DNA of 21,920 nt from DATJOJ01 sp035507035 (GTDB lineage Bacteria > Acidobacteriota > Terriglobia > Terriglobales > Acidobacteriaceae), in NCBI GenBank assembly GCA_035507035.1, contig DATJOJ010000015.1, positions 1 through 21,920 of the forward strand, given 5' to 3'. Of the stretch, positions 15,339 through 21,920 are shown one piece after another. The position numbers and the translations under genes were made by a program. The stretch's first letter is position 1, and the number at the start of each line of letters is the position of its first letter. Below the pieces are notes generated by a model. It saw only the letters and a program-made list of their open reading frames with translations, had not been told where the DNA came from and did not search any database.

Positions 15339-16751
15339 CCGCACAGTTCTTCCCGCAAGATTCTGAGGTTTTTGTCACTTTTCTTTGCAATGCTGGCGTT
15401 CGCTTTTGCCTGCCGCAGCGAGGCGGTGGCACAGACCGGCAGGCTGATCCACGAATTCCAGCACGGCAACGCAACTGATGGCGCTTCTCCGCAGGCATCG
15501 CTTACTTTGGCCGCCGACAGCACGCTTTACGGAACGACAGCCTACGGAGGAACGAACCTATGCGAAGATGAATATGGAAACTTCTTTTATTGCGGGACCG
15601 TCTTCGCACTTGAGCCTCCGTCAGGAAACAGGGCTGACTGGCGCGAGCGAGTTATCTATAACTTCGGGGGCTCGCAGGATTCTGGTTACTTTCCATCCAA
15701 CGCCGCTTTGATCCTCGATGCGAAGGGCAACCTCTACGGCACGACTGAGTGGGGAGTGAGCCAGCAGTGCGGGCAGCCACCATATTATGGCTGGCCATGC
15801 GGAACGGTCTTTCAGTTAGTTCCGCCAACGCACCAGGGCGGTGCTTGGAGGTATAACCTGATTTACACGTTTCAACCCAACTCGAGCGATGGCTTTGCTC
15901 CGGATGCTGGACTGGTATTTGACACCCAGGGCAATCTCTACGGTACGACAACGGAGGGTGGCCAGCCAAACGGATATGGAGTGGGAACGGTCTACGAGCT
16001 ATCGCCCCCCAAGGTACAGGGAGATCCTTGGGCCGAAACTGTCCTGTACAGCTTCCAGGGCAGTCCCGATGGTGCGTGGCCCGCCGCAAATCTGGTGGGG
16101 GACGGCAAGGGCAACTTCTTCAGCACCACGGTCCAAGGAGGAACCGGCAACTGCAGCAGAGGTTGCGGGACGATCTTTGAATTGAGTCCGTCCCAGGGAG
16201 AAGGCGAACTGTGGACAGAGACTGTTCTGTATAGCTTTCAGGGAGGGAACGACGGATGGTCACCAAACGGAGTGGTTTTCGGTAACGACGGCTCCCTCTA
16301 TGGAACAACCCAGTTGGGCGGGAACGGGAGCGCCTGCTCGGACGGCGGCGCTTCGTGCGGTACGTTTTTCAGACTGCAACCGCCCGTGGGCAAGGGAATG
16401 CCTTGGACCGAGACGGTGCTGCACAGTTTTCAGGGAGGTACCGACGGGGCGTTTCCATTTGGTAATCCGGTGTCGGATTCTCAGGGACGTTTGTACGGAA
16501 CAACGTTTGAAGGTGGAAGCCAGCAACAGGACTGTAGCCCGCAAGGTTGCGGAACCATCTTTGCCCTCATTCCGCATGAAGGCTCCTGGGAGGAAAAGAT
16601 CATCTACCGGTTCGATTTCAACCATGCCGGTCGTGATCCCCAGTCGGGGCTGACGCTTGGAGGAAATGATGAATTGTTCGGCACGACGTCCACAGGCGGA
16701 AATTGCGGACTCCTGTCACTGTGTGGCACTGTTTTCGAGGTCAACAAGTGA
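15336..16751 (+). CDS. secreted GloVer tandem-repeat protein, copy 2
   Basis: A 471-residue paralogue of the preceding gene, similar along its full length. Residues 1-32 form a signal peptide (basic SSSRK, hydrophobic FLSLFFAMLAFAFA, cleavage near AVAQ). Seven LYGTT/LFGTT cores start at about residues 64, 133, 201, 261, 321, 387 and 447 and keep the Cys pairs before GTVF. It ends in GTVFEVNK, matching GTVFEVIK in copy 1. The RBS is AAAGAGG about 6 nt before ATG 15336, inside the duplicated leader. The pair arose by tandem duplication, and both frames are intact, so both are probably used outside the cytoplasm. What they bind is unknown. Confidence 0.88.
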   Translation: MPHSSSRKILRFLSLFFAMLAFAFACRSEAVAQTGRLIHEFQHGNATDGASPQASLTLAADSTLYGTTAYGGTNLCEDEYGNFFYCGTVFALEPPSGNRADWRERVIYNFGGSQDSGYFPSNAALILDAKGNLYGTTEWGVSQQCGQPPYYGWPCGTVFQLVPPTHQGGAWRYNLIYTFQPNSSDGFAPDAGLVFDTQGNLYGTTTEGGQPNGYGVGTVYELSPPKVQGDPWAETVLYSFQGSPDGAWPAANLVGDGKGNFFSTTVQGGTGNCSRGCGTIFELSPSQGEGELWTETVLYSFQGGNDGWSPNGVVFGNDGSLYGTTQLGGNGSACSDGGASCGTFFRLQPPVGKGMPWTETVLHSFQGGTDGAFPFGNPVSDSQGRLYGTTFEGGSQQQDCSPQGCGTIFALIPHEGSWEEKIIYRFDFNHAGRDPQSGLTLGGNDELFGTTSTGGNCGLLSLCGTVFEVNK

Positions 16752-16854
16752 GGTCCAGCCCGGTGCCCCTCGTTCCGCGATTCACTTTTGTGAGCTAACG
16801 TGGGCAGACACAATCGCGCCTCCACGGCGCGTTCACTAAAGTTCGGGATTGATC

Positions 16855-16874
16855 GGCGTGGCTGAAGCCACGCC
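16855..16874. terminator. perfect 8-bp hairpin between convergent genes
   Basis: GGCGTGGC-TGAA-GCCACGCC, in the 182-nt gap between the end of GloVer copy 2 and the end of the Gly-rich gene on the other strand. It may end both transcripts. No T-run follows on either strand, so it may instead be a dispersed palindromic element. The rest of 16752-16933 holds nothing recognisable. Confidence 0.45.
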
Positions 16875-16933
16875 CTGATACAAATCTTTCCGCGGGCGAA
16901 GGGCCGACGCCAGACAGCCTGGCAAGTGATTCC

Positions 16934-17647
16934 CTAGTTCGGAATTTCGAAGTCCACGCCACGGTCTTGATTGGCTTTTTCTGTGGCGGGAATATCGAGG
17001 CTGGCGAGAGGTATCTTGCGCGTCCGAGAGCCGTCGAAGATCCAAAGATTCTGGCGAACGATGGCGTAGTTTTCAACCTGCTCGGTGTGCTGATCGGCAA
17101 AGACGAGCTGCGTAGGTTCCGGCGCGGTTTCCTTCGGCGCAGGCGGACGCGGAACGTTGTGCATTTGATCTCTTAGCTGAGCGACTTCCTCGTGCAGGCG
17201 ATCAATCTCGGCCTGGGATTGATAATCCGCCGGCGGCGCGTAGCCATAATCGGGCGGGGGTTGGGATTGATAGTCGTCGGCGTAGTTGTCGTAGGAGTTA
17301 TCATCGTAATACCAGGGATAACCCCAACCCCAACCGGCGTAAGCGTAGGGCCAGTAGCCATAGCCGCGGCCGTAGAAGCAGCGCCCGCCCCAGCAAGAGC
17401 CGCCGCGAGGATACGGCCGACGGAATCCGTTGCCCCAGCCGCCGCCCCAGTGGCCGCCGGAGAAACCGTGAGCCATTGAGGATCCGCGGAAACCGCCCAT
17501 GGCAGGAGAAGAGAAGCCGGCGTGACCGCCGAAGCTAGCGTGGCCGCCACCGAAGCCGCCGCCGTGCCCACCGCCCCCACGTTGCGCCCAGAGTGGCGTG
17601 GCCATCAAAGCCGCGCCCAGAGCCGCAAGTAAGAGCCAGCGGGGCAT
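16934..17647 (-). CDS. exported Gly/His/Tyr-rich protein with conserved C-terminal block
   Basis: A 237-residue protein. Residues 1-22 form a signal peptide (MPRWLLLAALGAALMATPLWAQ). Residues 23-85 are Gly/His-rich (GGGGHGGGFGGGHASFGGHAG), and 86-135 are Tyr/Trp/Gly-rich with CWGGRC. A short coiled-coil-like stretch follows (AEIDRLHEEVAQLRDQM, about 147-163). The conserved C-terminal block (about 178-235) reads LVFADQHTEQVENYAI, LWIFDGSRTRKIPLASLD and DRGVDFEIP. The open frame extends to 17752, but ATG 17647 is chosen because it opens directly on the signal peptide. No good RBS is seen. A cell-surface or matrix protein is likely; the C-terminal block may be a small beta domain. No function is assigned. 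Confidence 0.7.
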   Translation of the reverse strand: MPRWLLLAALGAALMATPLWAQRGGGGHGGGFGGGHASFGGHAGFSSPAMGGFRGSSMAHGFSGGHWGGGWGNGFRRPYPRGGSCWGGRCFYGRGYGYWPYAYAGWGWGYPWYYDDNSYDNYADDYQSQPPPDYGYAPPADYQSQAEIDRLHEEVAQLRDQMHNVPRPPAPKETAPEPTQLVFADQHTEQVENYAIVRQNLWIFDGSRTRKIPLASLDIPATEKANQDRGVDFEIPN

Positions 17648-17766
17648 ACATCTAGTATAACGCTGGGTGCTGCGAGAAATGCAGAATAAATATTCCCACC
17701 CAAACCAAAACCCGGGTTGGATGAGGCGCCGATATGTTCCCATCCGTAGCAAGGAAGCGAGCCAGG

Positions 17767-17806
17767 CGCGCGATTCTTATGTCGCAACAAACGCGACATT
17801 CGCGCG
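17767..17806. repeat. compound hairpin, candidate dispersed element
   Basis: CGCGCGA, then a 5-nt bulge, ATGTCGC, loop AACAAAC, GCGACAT, TCGCGCG: two perfect 7-bp stems stacked on one axis. A second small stem, CTCTT-CGCAA-AAGAG, follows at 17823-17837. It sits in the 285-nt gap between the divergent Gly-rich and PRC-barrel genes. It looks like a mobile palindromic unit, but copy number cannot be tested here. Confidence 0.5.
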
Positions 17807-17910
17807 GCTCGCCCGGACCCTTCTCTTCGCAAAAGAGGCTCGTTCAGGATGACAAATCAGACTGCACAACTCCCATTCCCCGCCCCAGCATCCAAGAGTA
17901 GCTTCATAAT

Positions 17911-17922
17911 TCGCAATTGCGA
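17911..17922. promoter_or_regulatory. 12-bp perfect palindrome touching the PRC-barrel RBS
   Basis: TCGCAATTGCGA is fully self-complementary and its last two bases are the first of the GAGGAGG RBS (17921-17927). CATAAT at 17905-17910 could be a -10 box. A repressor bound here would block expression of the gene at 17933; this is inference. Confidence 0.35.
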
Positions 17923-17932
17923 GGAGGAACAC

Positions 17933-18646
17933 GTGCCACACTACGGTCTCTTGGGGAAACAGGTGCTCGGAAACGCAGCAGCGGAAGATATACGTGGGGC
18001 CAGTTTGTACGGATTGAACGATGAAAAGTTGGGAAAGATCGACGATGTCATTTTTGATCACTCCAGCGGAGACATCCGATATGTTGTCGTTGATACCGGC
18101 GGCTGGCTCTCCACTAAGAAATTTCTGGTGCCGGCGGAGCGGCTGCGGGCATCGACCGAGCACAAAGACAATTTCGCTTCGGACCTGACCAAGCAACGAG
18201 TCGAAGATTTTCCGGCCTACAACGAAAGCGATCTGCACAGCGATCGCGATTGGCAAGATTATGAAGGAAAACTACGCGCAAAATGGGTCAGCGGGCCAGT
18301 GATGCACCGGGCGGAAACCGATCGCAACATCACGCCGACCGCGGACCAACAGTCAGGAAACCAGTCTTCCATCCGCGCGGAACATGGCTTGCCGCGCGCG
18401 ATGCCGATCCGGAGTGAGGTTCAGGAAGAAGCCAGGGGTGAGGCAAGCGATCGCGTGGTTCCAGCGGGCACAGACACCGTTGTGATTTCTAACAGTGCGG
18501 TTGGAATCGGCGGCCGATGGGACACGTTTCAGGCGCGTTTGCGGGAGCGGCGGAAGGAAGTCGTCGCCGGATGCACAACCTGCACGGTTGGCCCGGAGAG
18601 CGTTAAAGGATCGGAGAGCGCGGACACGCTGAAGAAAGCGATTTAA
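17933..18646 (+). CDS. PRC-barrel domain protein
   Basis: A 237-residue protein with one N-terminal PRC-barrel domain. From GASLYGLNDEKLGKIDDVIFD through DIRYVVVDTGGWLSTKKFLVPAERL spans about residues 20-75, a small beta-barrel found in RimM, reaction-centre H subunits and many stress-linked bacterial proteins. The remainder is hydrophilic, with a conserved-looking RWDTFQARLRERRKEV segment and a CTTC pair near the C-terminus. The start is GTG 17933, because GAGGAGG lies 5 nt upstream; the frame itself stays open to an ATG at 17849, which lacks any RBS and lies in hairpin-rich intergenic sequence. It is cytosolic with no membrane segment. Exact role unknown. Confidence 0.82.
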   Translation: MPHYGLLGKQVLGNAAAEDIRGASLYGLNDEKLGKIDDVIFDHSSGDIRYVVVDTGGWLSTKKFLVPAERLRASTEHKDNFASDLTKQRVEDFPAYNESDLHSDRDWQDYEGKLRAKWVSGPVMHRAETDRNITPTADQQSGNQSSIRAEHGLPRAMPIRSEVQEEARGEASDRVVPAGTDTVVISNSAVGIGGRWDTFQARLRERRKEVVAGCTTCTVGPESVKGSESADTLKKAI

Positions 18647-18679
18647 CACCCAGAAGGCGGCGTGGATGTCCGTCGTGAG

Positions 18680-18719
18680 ATTCCGTGGCCCCGCTGGTTA
18701 GAAGGCGGGGCTGCGGAAT
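18680..18719. terminator. long two-part hairpin between convergent genes
   Basis: ATTCCG-tg-GCCCCGC, a 10-nt loop, then GCGGGGC-tg-CGGAAT: 7-bp and 6-bp perfect stems separated by symmetric 2-nt mismatches. It lies between the stops of the PRC-barrel gene (18646) and the cytochrome gene (18738). The only T-run, on the minus strand at 18728-18734, comes before the hairpin and not after it. A bidirectional terminator or a dispersed palindromic element. Confidence 0.5.
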
Positions 18720-18737
18720 AACGCCTCAAAAAAACTG

Positions 18738-19766
18738 TCAGTTCTGATCGCCCGCGCCGTGGTTGGCGCGGCAGAGCCTGCAGTAAGTGGGAGGCTCAGT
18801 ATTGTCCACGCGATGTTTGACCGGCTGCACGGTGCGCAGATAGGCAAACGCCGCTTTCAAATCCTCGTCCGTCATGCCTTTGTACTGTTCCACCGGCATG
18901 AGCCAGGCAAGCTTGCGAGCTTTTACGTACCCGGTGCGCAGCACCTGAAGAAATAGCGCCTCATCGTAATAGCCGATACCCGAGGCGTCGGGGGTAATGT
19001 TGGCGCTGGCGGTTGAGATCCACGTCCCCTTAAAGACCTGTCCACCGCCGAACTGTAGCCCCGGAAGTGGCTGTCCGTGCGAATCCATGGGCGTGTGGCA
19101 GTCGACACAGCCGGCCATATTCACCACGTATGCTCCCCAAAGAATTTGATTCGCGCGCCCCGGCGCGACGACGGGAGCATTGATTGGCTCGGGAACGGAA
19201 CGAATCAGGTATTTCACGGGAAATATGATTTCAGTTTTCGGAAGTTCGTGATGGACGGGCGGAAGTGAGCGTATGTACACGATGACCGAGGCAAGATCTT
19301 CATCGGACATCGATTTGTAGTGCTCGTAGGGCATGATCGGGAAAAGCGCGCGTCCGTCGTGGCCGATGCCTTCGCGAATGGCGCGAGCGAGTTGGTCGTC
19401 AGTCCAGGTTCCCGCGCCAGTCTCAGGATCGGGCGTGAGGTTGGACGCGACGATGCGGCCGGGCAGGCCGTCAAGAAACATGATTTCTCCGGCGCCGTGC
19501 ATACTCGGAAGTACGGGATGATCGGCGCTGCTGGGATCGTGCTCAGAGTGACAATCGGCGCATCCAGCGGCGGAGTTGAAGATGTATTTGCCGCGCTCCA
19601 GACGTGGCGGCGTTGGTTCAAACTTTCGATCCGTGAGAGTTCGGGCCTTGGGACCGAGAATTGGACGCCAGCCAATGGTAAAGCTGATCGCGGCGACGAG
19701 AAGAACCACAACTGCGACCAACAAAATAAGCAGGATTTTACCGAAGGCTTTCATCGGAATCCCCAT
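18738..19766 (-). CDS. membrane-anchored diheme cytochrome c
   Basis: A 342-residue protein with an uncleaved-looking N-terminal membrane segment (about 9-30) and two cytochrome c domains exposed outside the membrane. The heme sites are CADCH (69-73) and CVDCH (220-224). Likely axial methionines are Met145 in FPIMPY and Met290 in AWLMPV, each followed by the same YKxM(S/T)DEDL motif, which shows internal duplication of the domain. The C-terminus ends in CRLCRANHGAGDQN: a CxxC not followed by His, so not a third heme site. Two starts are close: ATG 19766, or ATG 19754 with GGGGA about 6 nt upstream, which looks slightly better. Probably a periplasmic electron carrier to a terminal oxidase or dehydrogenase; the partner is not encoded nearby. 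Confidence 0.9.
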   Translation of the reverse strand: MGIPMKAFGKILLILLVAVVVLLVAAISFTIGWRPILGPKARTLTDRKFEPTPPRLERGKYIFNSAAGCADCHSEHDPSSADHPVLPSMHGAGEIMFLDGLPGRIVASNLTPDPETGAGTWTDDQLARAIREGIGHDGRALFPIMPYEHYKSMSDEDLASVIVYIRSLPPVHHELPKTEIIFPVKYLIRSVPEPINAPVVAPGRANQILWGAYVVNMAGCVDCHTPMDSHGQPLPGLQFGGGQVFKGTWISTASANITPDASGIGYYDEALFLQVLRTGYVKARKLAWLMPVEQYKGMTDEDLKAAFAYLRTVQPVKHRVDNTEPPTYCRLCRANHGAGDQN

Positions 19767-19810
19767 TCAAGCCGAAAACCAGCTTGAGTGAGCCACCTCC
19801 TGGAACGCGA

Positions 19811-21340
19811 TTACTTGCGCTTCTTGCCGCTAAGTTTTTTATTTTTCGGCTTGCCGACTTTCTTTTCGCGAGCGGGCTTCGACGGCTTTGCTTTTTCAGG
19901 CTTGGGCTTCTGGACCACTGGCGCTGGCGGTGCGATCGCGGGGGCTGGGGGCGCCGGCGCTTCGGCTTTTCCTTTTTTCTTTCCGGCAGTTGGCGCGGGG
20001 GCGGCTGCCATCTTAGCCGCCTTGGCAGCACGTCCGCGCTTGACTGGTGGTGGAGGCGGAGGTGGCGGCGGAGCGAAAGGTTTCAAGAATTTCAGAGTCT
20101 CAGTGCGCGAGCGCAACTTGCCGTCGAGCAGGAGCATAAAAACGTCGTGGGCAATCTTGGGATACTCCGGCAGTTGCGGGGTGATCAGCAGCTCGGTCAT
20201 CTCGGGCAAGGGAAGTTTTTGCTGAACTTGCCGCCACTTTCCTAAGAAGTTCTTGATCTTCTCTTTGACCGCTTGCTGGCGCGCTGTCACCGACAAGAAC
20301 AACGTCATCTCCGGCCGCGACTCCGACAATAGTTTCCATGTCCGCGAAGGCGTGGCCGCCTCTTTGCCGGTCAATTTTTTTGCCAGCTCTTTAGCGTTGT
20401 CCTCGATGTCCTTCCACGCGGTGACCAGATCTTTGCGCGGAATCAGCTTGCGCATGTCGGCAACATCTTTATCGGACAGCCGCTCGGTGAGGAAATAAAA
20501 CACCGCCGGCGCGGGGTCGGGGTGGTAGCCAAATTCGTTCATCTGCTGGCGGGTTTTGAGGAGTTGCGTCAACCCTGCGGCATCGACTTTGGCGGAGCTC
20601 CAATGCGGATTGAGAACTTTGAGCCAGTCTTCTTTCTCCAGCGAACGGAGAATGTGCAGAGGATCGTCCTCGTACCCGATCTGCTCGATCTCTTGCCCAA
20701 TGGCGTGGTTGGTAATGTACTCGATGTAGTTGTTTTCTTTGGCGGATTGGTAACGTGCCTGGGTGCGCTCTTCCAGCGGCCAATGAAAGCGCGCAGAAAA
20801 GCGGGTCGCGCGAATGAGCCGGGAGGGATCCTCGACAAAAGCGTAATTGTGCAGGACACGGATCAGCTTGGCTTCGATGTCGGCCGCGCCGTTAAATGGA
20901 TCCATCAGCAGACCACGAGAGCCGGGGTTCAGCGACAGCGCCATCGCATTGACGGTGAAGTCGCGGCGGCGCAGGTCTTCAATAATGGTGGCGGGAGCGA
21001 TGACCGGAGGCTTGCCGGTTTTCTCATAGCGCTCGGTGCGGGCGGCGCTGATTTCAGCGCGCACGTTGCCGGGCAGGGTCAGATAAAGAGTCTGCAGATT
21101 CTCGTCGGCGAAGGAAATGGTCGTGCCGGCGCTCGCCAGGGCTTTTTGGAGTTTTAGCGGATTGCCCTGGACGGTGAAATCCAGATCGCGGATGGAGAAG
21201 CCGCTGATGATGTCGCGAACTGCGCCGCCGGTAAGGTAAAGATTCATGGCGGCATCGCGGGCAATGTCTTGCACGAGCGATACGCCGCGTTGTTGATCAG
21301 GCGTGAGCCTGATCTCCATGGTGTATATGTAATCAGCCAT
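19811..21340 (-). CDS. tRNA nucleotidyltransferase/poly(A) polymerase family protein with basic Pro/Ala/Lys tail
   Basis: A 509-residue class II nucleotidyltransferase of the CCA-adding enzyme/poly(A) polymerase family, cytosolic, adding CCA or A residues to RNA 3' ends. GGAVRD (38-43), the metal-binding DLD in RDLDFTV (51-57), RRDFTVNAM (125-133) and the FVEDPSRLIRATRF block (168-181) are diagnostic. The helical body runs to about 420. From 421 to 509 the protein becomes a disordered tail: nine or more prolines in a row, then Ala/Pro/Lys repeats ending KLSGKKRK. The tail is not part of the normal enzyme and may bind RNA or ribosomes. Start ATG 21340; a second ATG at 21319 is possible, and neither has a clear RBS. 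CCA versus poly(A) specificity is undecided. Confidence 0.88.
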   Translation of the reverse strand: MADYIYTMEIRLTPDQQRGVSLVQDIARDAAMNLYLTGGAVRDIISGFSIRDLDFTVQGNPLKLQKALASAGTTISFADENLQTLYLTLPGNVRAEISAARTERYEKTGKPPVIAPATIIEDLRRRDFTVNAMALSLNPGSRGLLMDPFNGAADIEAKLIRVLHNYAFVEDPSRLIRATRFSARFHWPLEERTQARYQSAKENNYIEYITNHAIGQEIEQIGYEDDPLHILRSLEKEDWLKVLNPHWSSAKVDAAGLTQLLKTRQQMNEFGYHPDPAPAVFYFLTERLSDKDVADMRKLIPRKDLVTAWKDIEDNAKELAKKLTGKEAATPSRTWKLLSESRPEMTLFLSVTARQQAVKEKIKNFLGKWRQVQQKLPLPEMTELLITPQLPEYPKIAHDVFMLLLDGKLRSRTETLKFLKPFAPPPPPPPPPVKRGRAAKAAKMAAAPAPTAGKKKGKAEAPAPPAPAIAPPAPVVQKPKPEKAKPSKPAREKKVGKPKNKKLSGKKRK

Positions 21341-21482
21341 CTAGGCAGTGAACCGGGAGCTCAAGGCACCCGCCAAACCTAAGTTTTCCACAGGGTACAG
21401 ACCGAGCCGCTCGCGGCGCGTGTAAGGTTCCACGTAAGCTGCTCTTGCTTCTAGACTTATACGGGTTCGGACGGACGCCGAC

Positions 21483-21507
21483 AACGTAGTGAAAATATCA
21501 CAACGTT
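21483..21507. promoter_or_regulatory. 25-bp dyad, candidate operator
   Basis: AACGT-a-GTGA-AAATA-TCAC-a-ACGTT: 9 of 10 paired positions per arm match. The core GTGA-N5-TCAC resembles CRP/FNR-family sites, but that family normally has six bases between the half-sites. It lies 127 nt before the gene at 21610 and 142 nt from the nucleotidyltransferase start, so it could serve either divergent gene. Identity of the regulator is unknown. Confidence 0.45.
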
Positions 21508-21609
21508 AACAATTTGGCTACTGGGAAGGAGATGACTCCTGTTGTTCGCGGCAAAGTGTGAGAATGTGATGAGGTCAGACTGCGGCTTTTGTCGTTGTCG
21601 CGCGCCCTT

Positions 21610-21920
21610 ATGCCTTCGACCCACAAAAAAGTAGTTGTAAGGAAAGTTGACCGCGATACGGCCAATGGCTACGTCGCGCCGGCGAATTTTGTGCGCGAAG
21701 GCAAACTGGAATTGCTGAATACGGCCGGCAATGTGGTGGCGATCGAACTGCGCGACATCAAGGTCGTATTTTTTGTGCGCGAGTTCGGTGACACGGAGGG
21801 TTTGGGGCGGAAGACTTTCACGACGCGTCCCCGAACCGAAGGGCTTTGGGTACGACTGAAGTTCAAAGACGGCGAAATTCTTGAAGGCATGATGCCGAAT
21901 GATCTGGCGCTGGCGGGCGC
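21610..21920 (+). CDS. conserved hypothetical protein, 3' end outside window
   Basis: The first 103 codons of a gene with no stop before the window edge. The visible protein starts MPSTHKKVVVRKVDRDTANGY and continues with strand-rich sequence including VAIELRDIKVVFFVREF, a Lys/Arg-containing loop, then EGLWVRLKFKDGEILEGMMPNDL. The alternating hydrophobic pattern and the LKFKDGEILEG turn suggest one or two small beta-barrel (Sm/PilZ/PRC-like) domains. It resembles conserved acidobacterial hypotheticals, but a named family cannot be assigned with confidence. ATG 21610 is used although no RBS is visible; TTG codons at 21589 and 21595 are in-frame alternatives. It diverges from the nucleotidyltransferase across 269 nt containing the dyad at 21483. 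Confidence 0.6.
   Translation, partial: MPSTHKKVVVRKVDRDTANGYVAPANFVREGKLELLNTAGNVVAIELRDIKVVFFVREFGDTEGLGRKTFTTRPRTEGLWVRLKFKDGEILEGMMPNDLALAG

Noticed and set aside
21532..21561. 9-residue leader-peptide-like ORF after AAGGAG.
   Set aside because: The AAGGAG touches the ATG with no spacing, the peptide has no attenuation-type codon run, and the next gene is not an obvious biosynthetic gene.
1..21920. CRISPR array, insertion sequence, prophage or defence island.
   Set aside because: No regularly spaced identical repeats, transposase, integrase, phage structural or known defence domains appear among the genes in the window.

Overview
This window looks like chromosomal DNA of a free-living soil bacterium, most likely an acidobacterium of the Terriglobia/Koribacter type. 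That assignment is an inference from family content. It rests on two tandem secreted Gloeo/Verruco-type (GloVer) repeat proteins, a small ferredoxin-like protein, a Gly/His-rich exported protein with a conserved C-terminal block, a fused gamma-alpha 2-oxoacid:ferredoxin oxidoreductase, moderately high GC, and several hairpin-type intergenic elements. There are no rRNA or tRNA genes, no insertion sequence and no CRISPR array.

Layout. 1-2300 (+): a truncated short-chain dehydrogenase (SDR), a crotonase-fold enoyl-CoA hydratase/isomerase, and, behind a pair of dyad operators, a second SDR whose catalytic Ser/Tyr/Lys are all replaced. 2458-4811 (+): an exported L,D-transpeptidase followed by a MepK/DUF882-type murein endopeptidase, a maker/cutter pair for 3-3 peptidoglycan cross-links that matches the E. 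coli ycbB-ycbK order. 4853-5790: three small genes, namely a [2Fe-2S] ferredoxin-like protein (-), a His-rich secreted peptide (-) and a TTG-started disordered protein (+).

5829-13447 (all -): a metabolic and replication block. dnaE and accA are separated by 1 nt (the dnaE-accA order is also found in E. coli). After a fresh promoter come the alpha (fused gamma-alpha) and beta subunits of a 2-oxoacid:ferredoxin oxidoreductase, also 1 nt apart. The best promoter for that pair lies inside the longest possible alpha ORF, so the alpha start is corrected to 8712.

13743-16751 (+): two full-length paralogous GloVer proteins in tandem. The sequence upstream of each, including its RBS, is duplicated too. 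16934-17647 (-): Gly-rich exported protein. 17933-18646 (+): PRC-barrel protein started at a GTG behind a strong RBS. 18738-19766 (-): membrane-anchored diheme cytochrome c. 19811-21340 (-): CCA-adding/poly(A) polymerase family enzyme with a long Pro/Ala/Lys tail. 21610-end (+): the start of a conserved hypothetical gene that leaves the window.

No clear defence island or large novel system is visible. The most unusual items are the catalytically degenerate SDR with its operator pair, the tandemly duplicated GloVer genes with their conserved leader, the basic tail on the tRNA nucleotidyltransferase, the altered AccA motif, the His-rich peptide, and a set of strong intergenic hairpins that look like dispersed elements.
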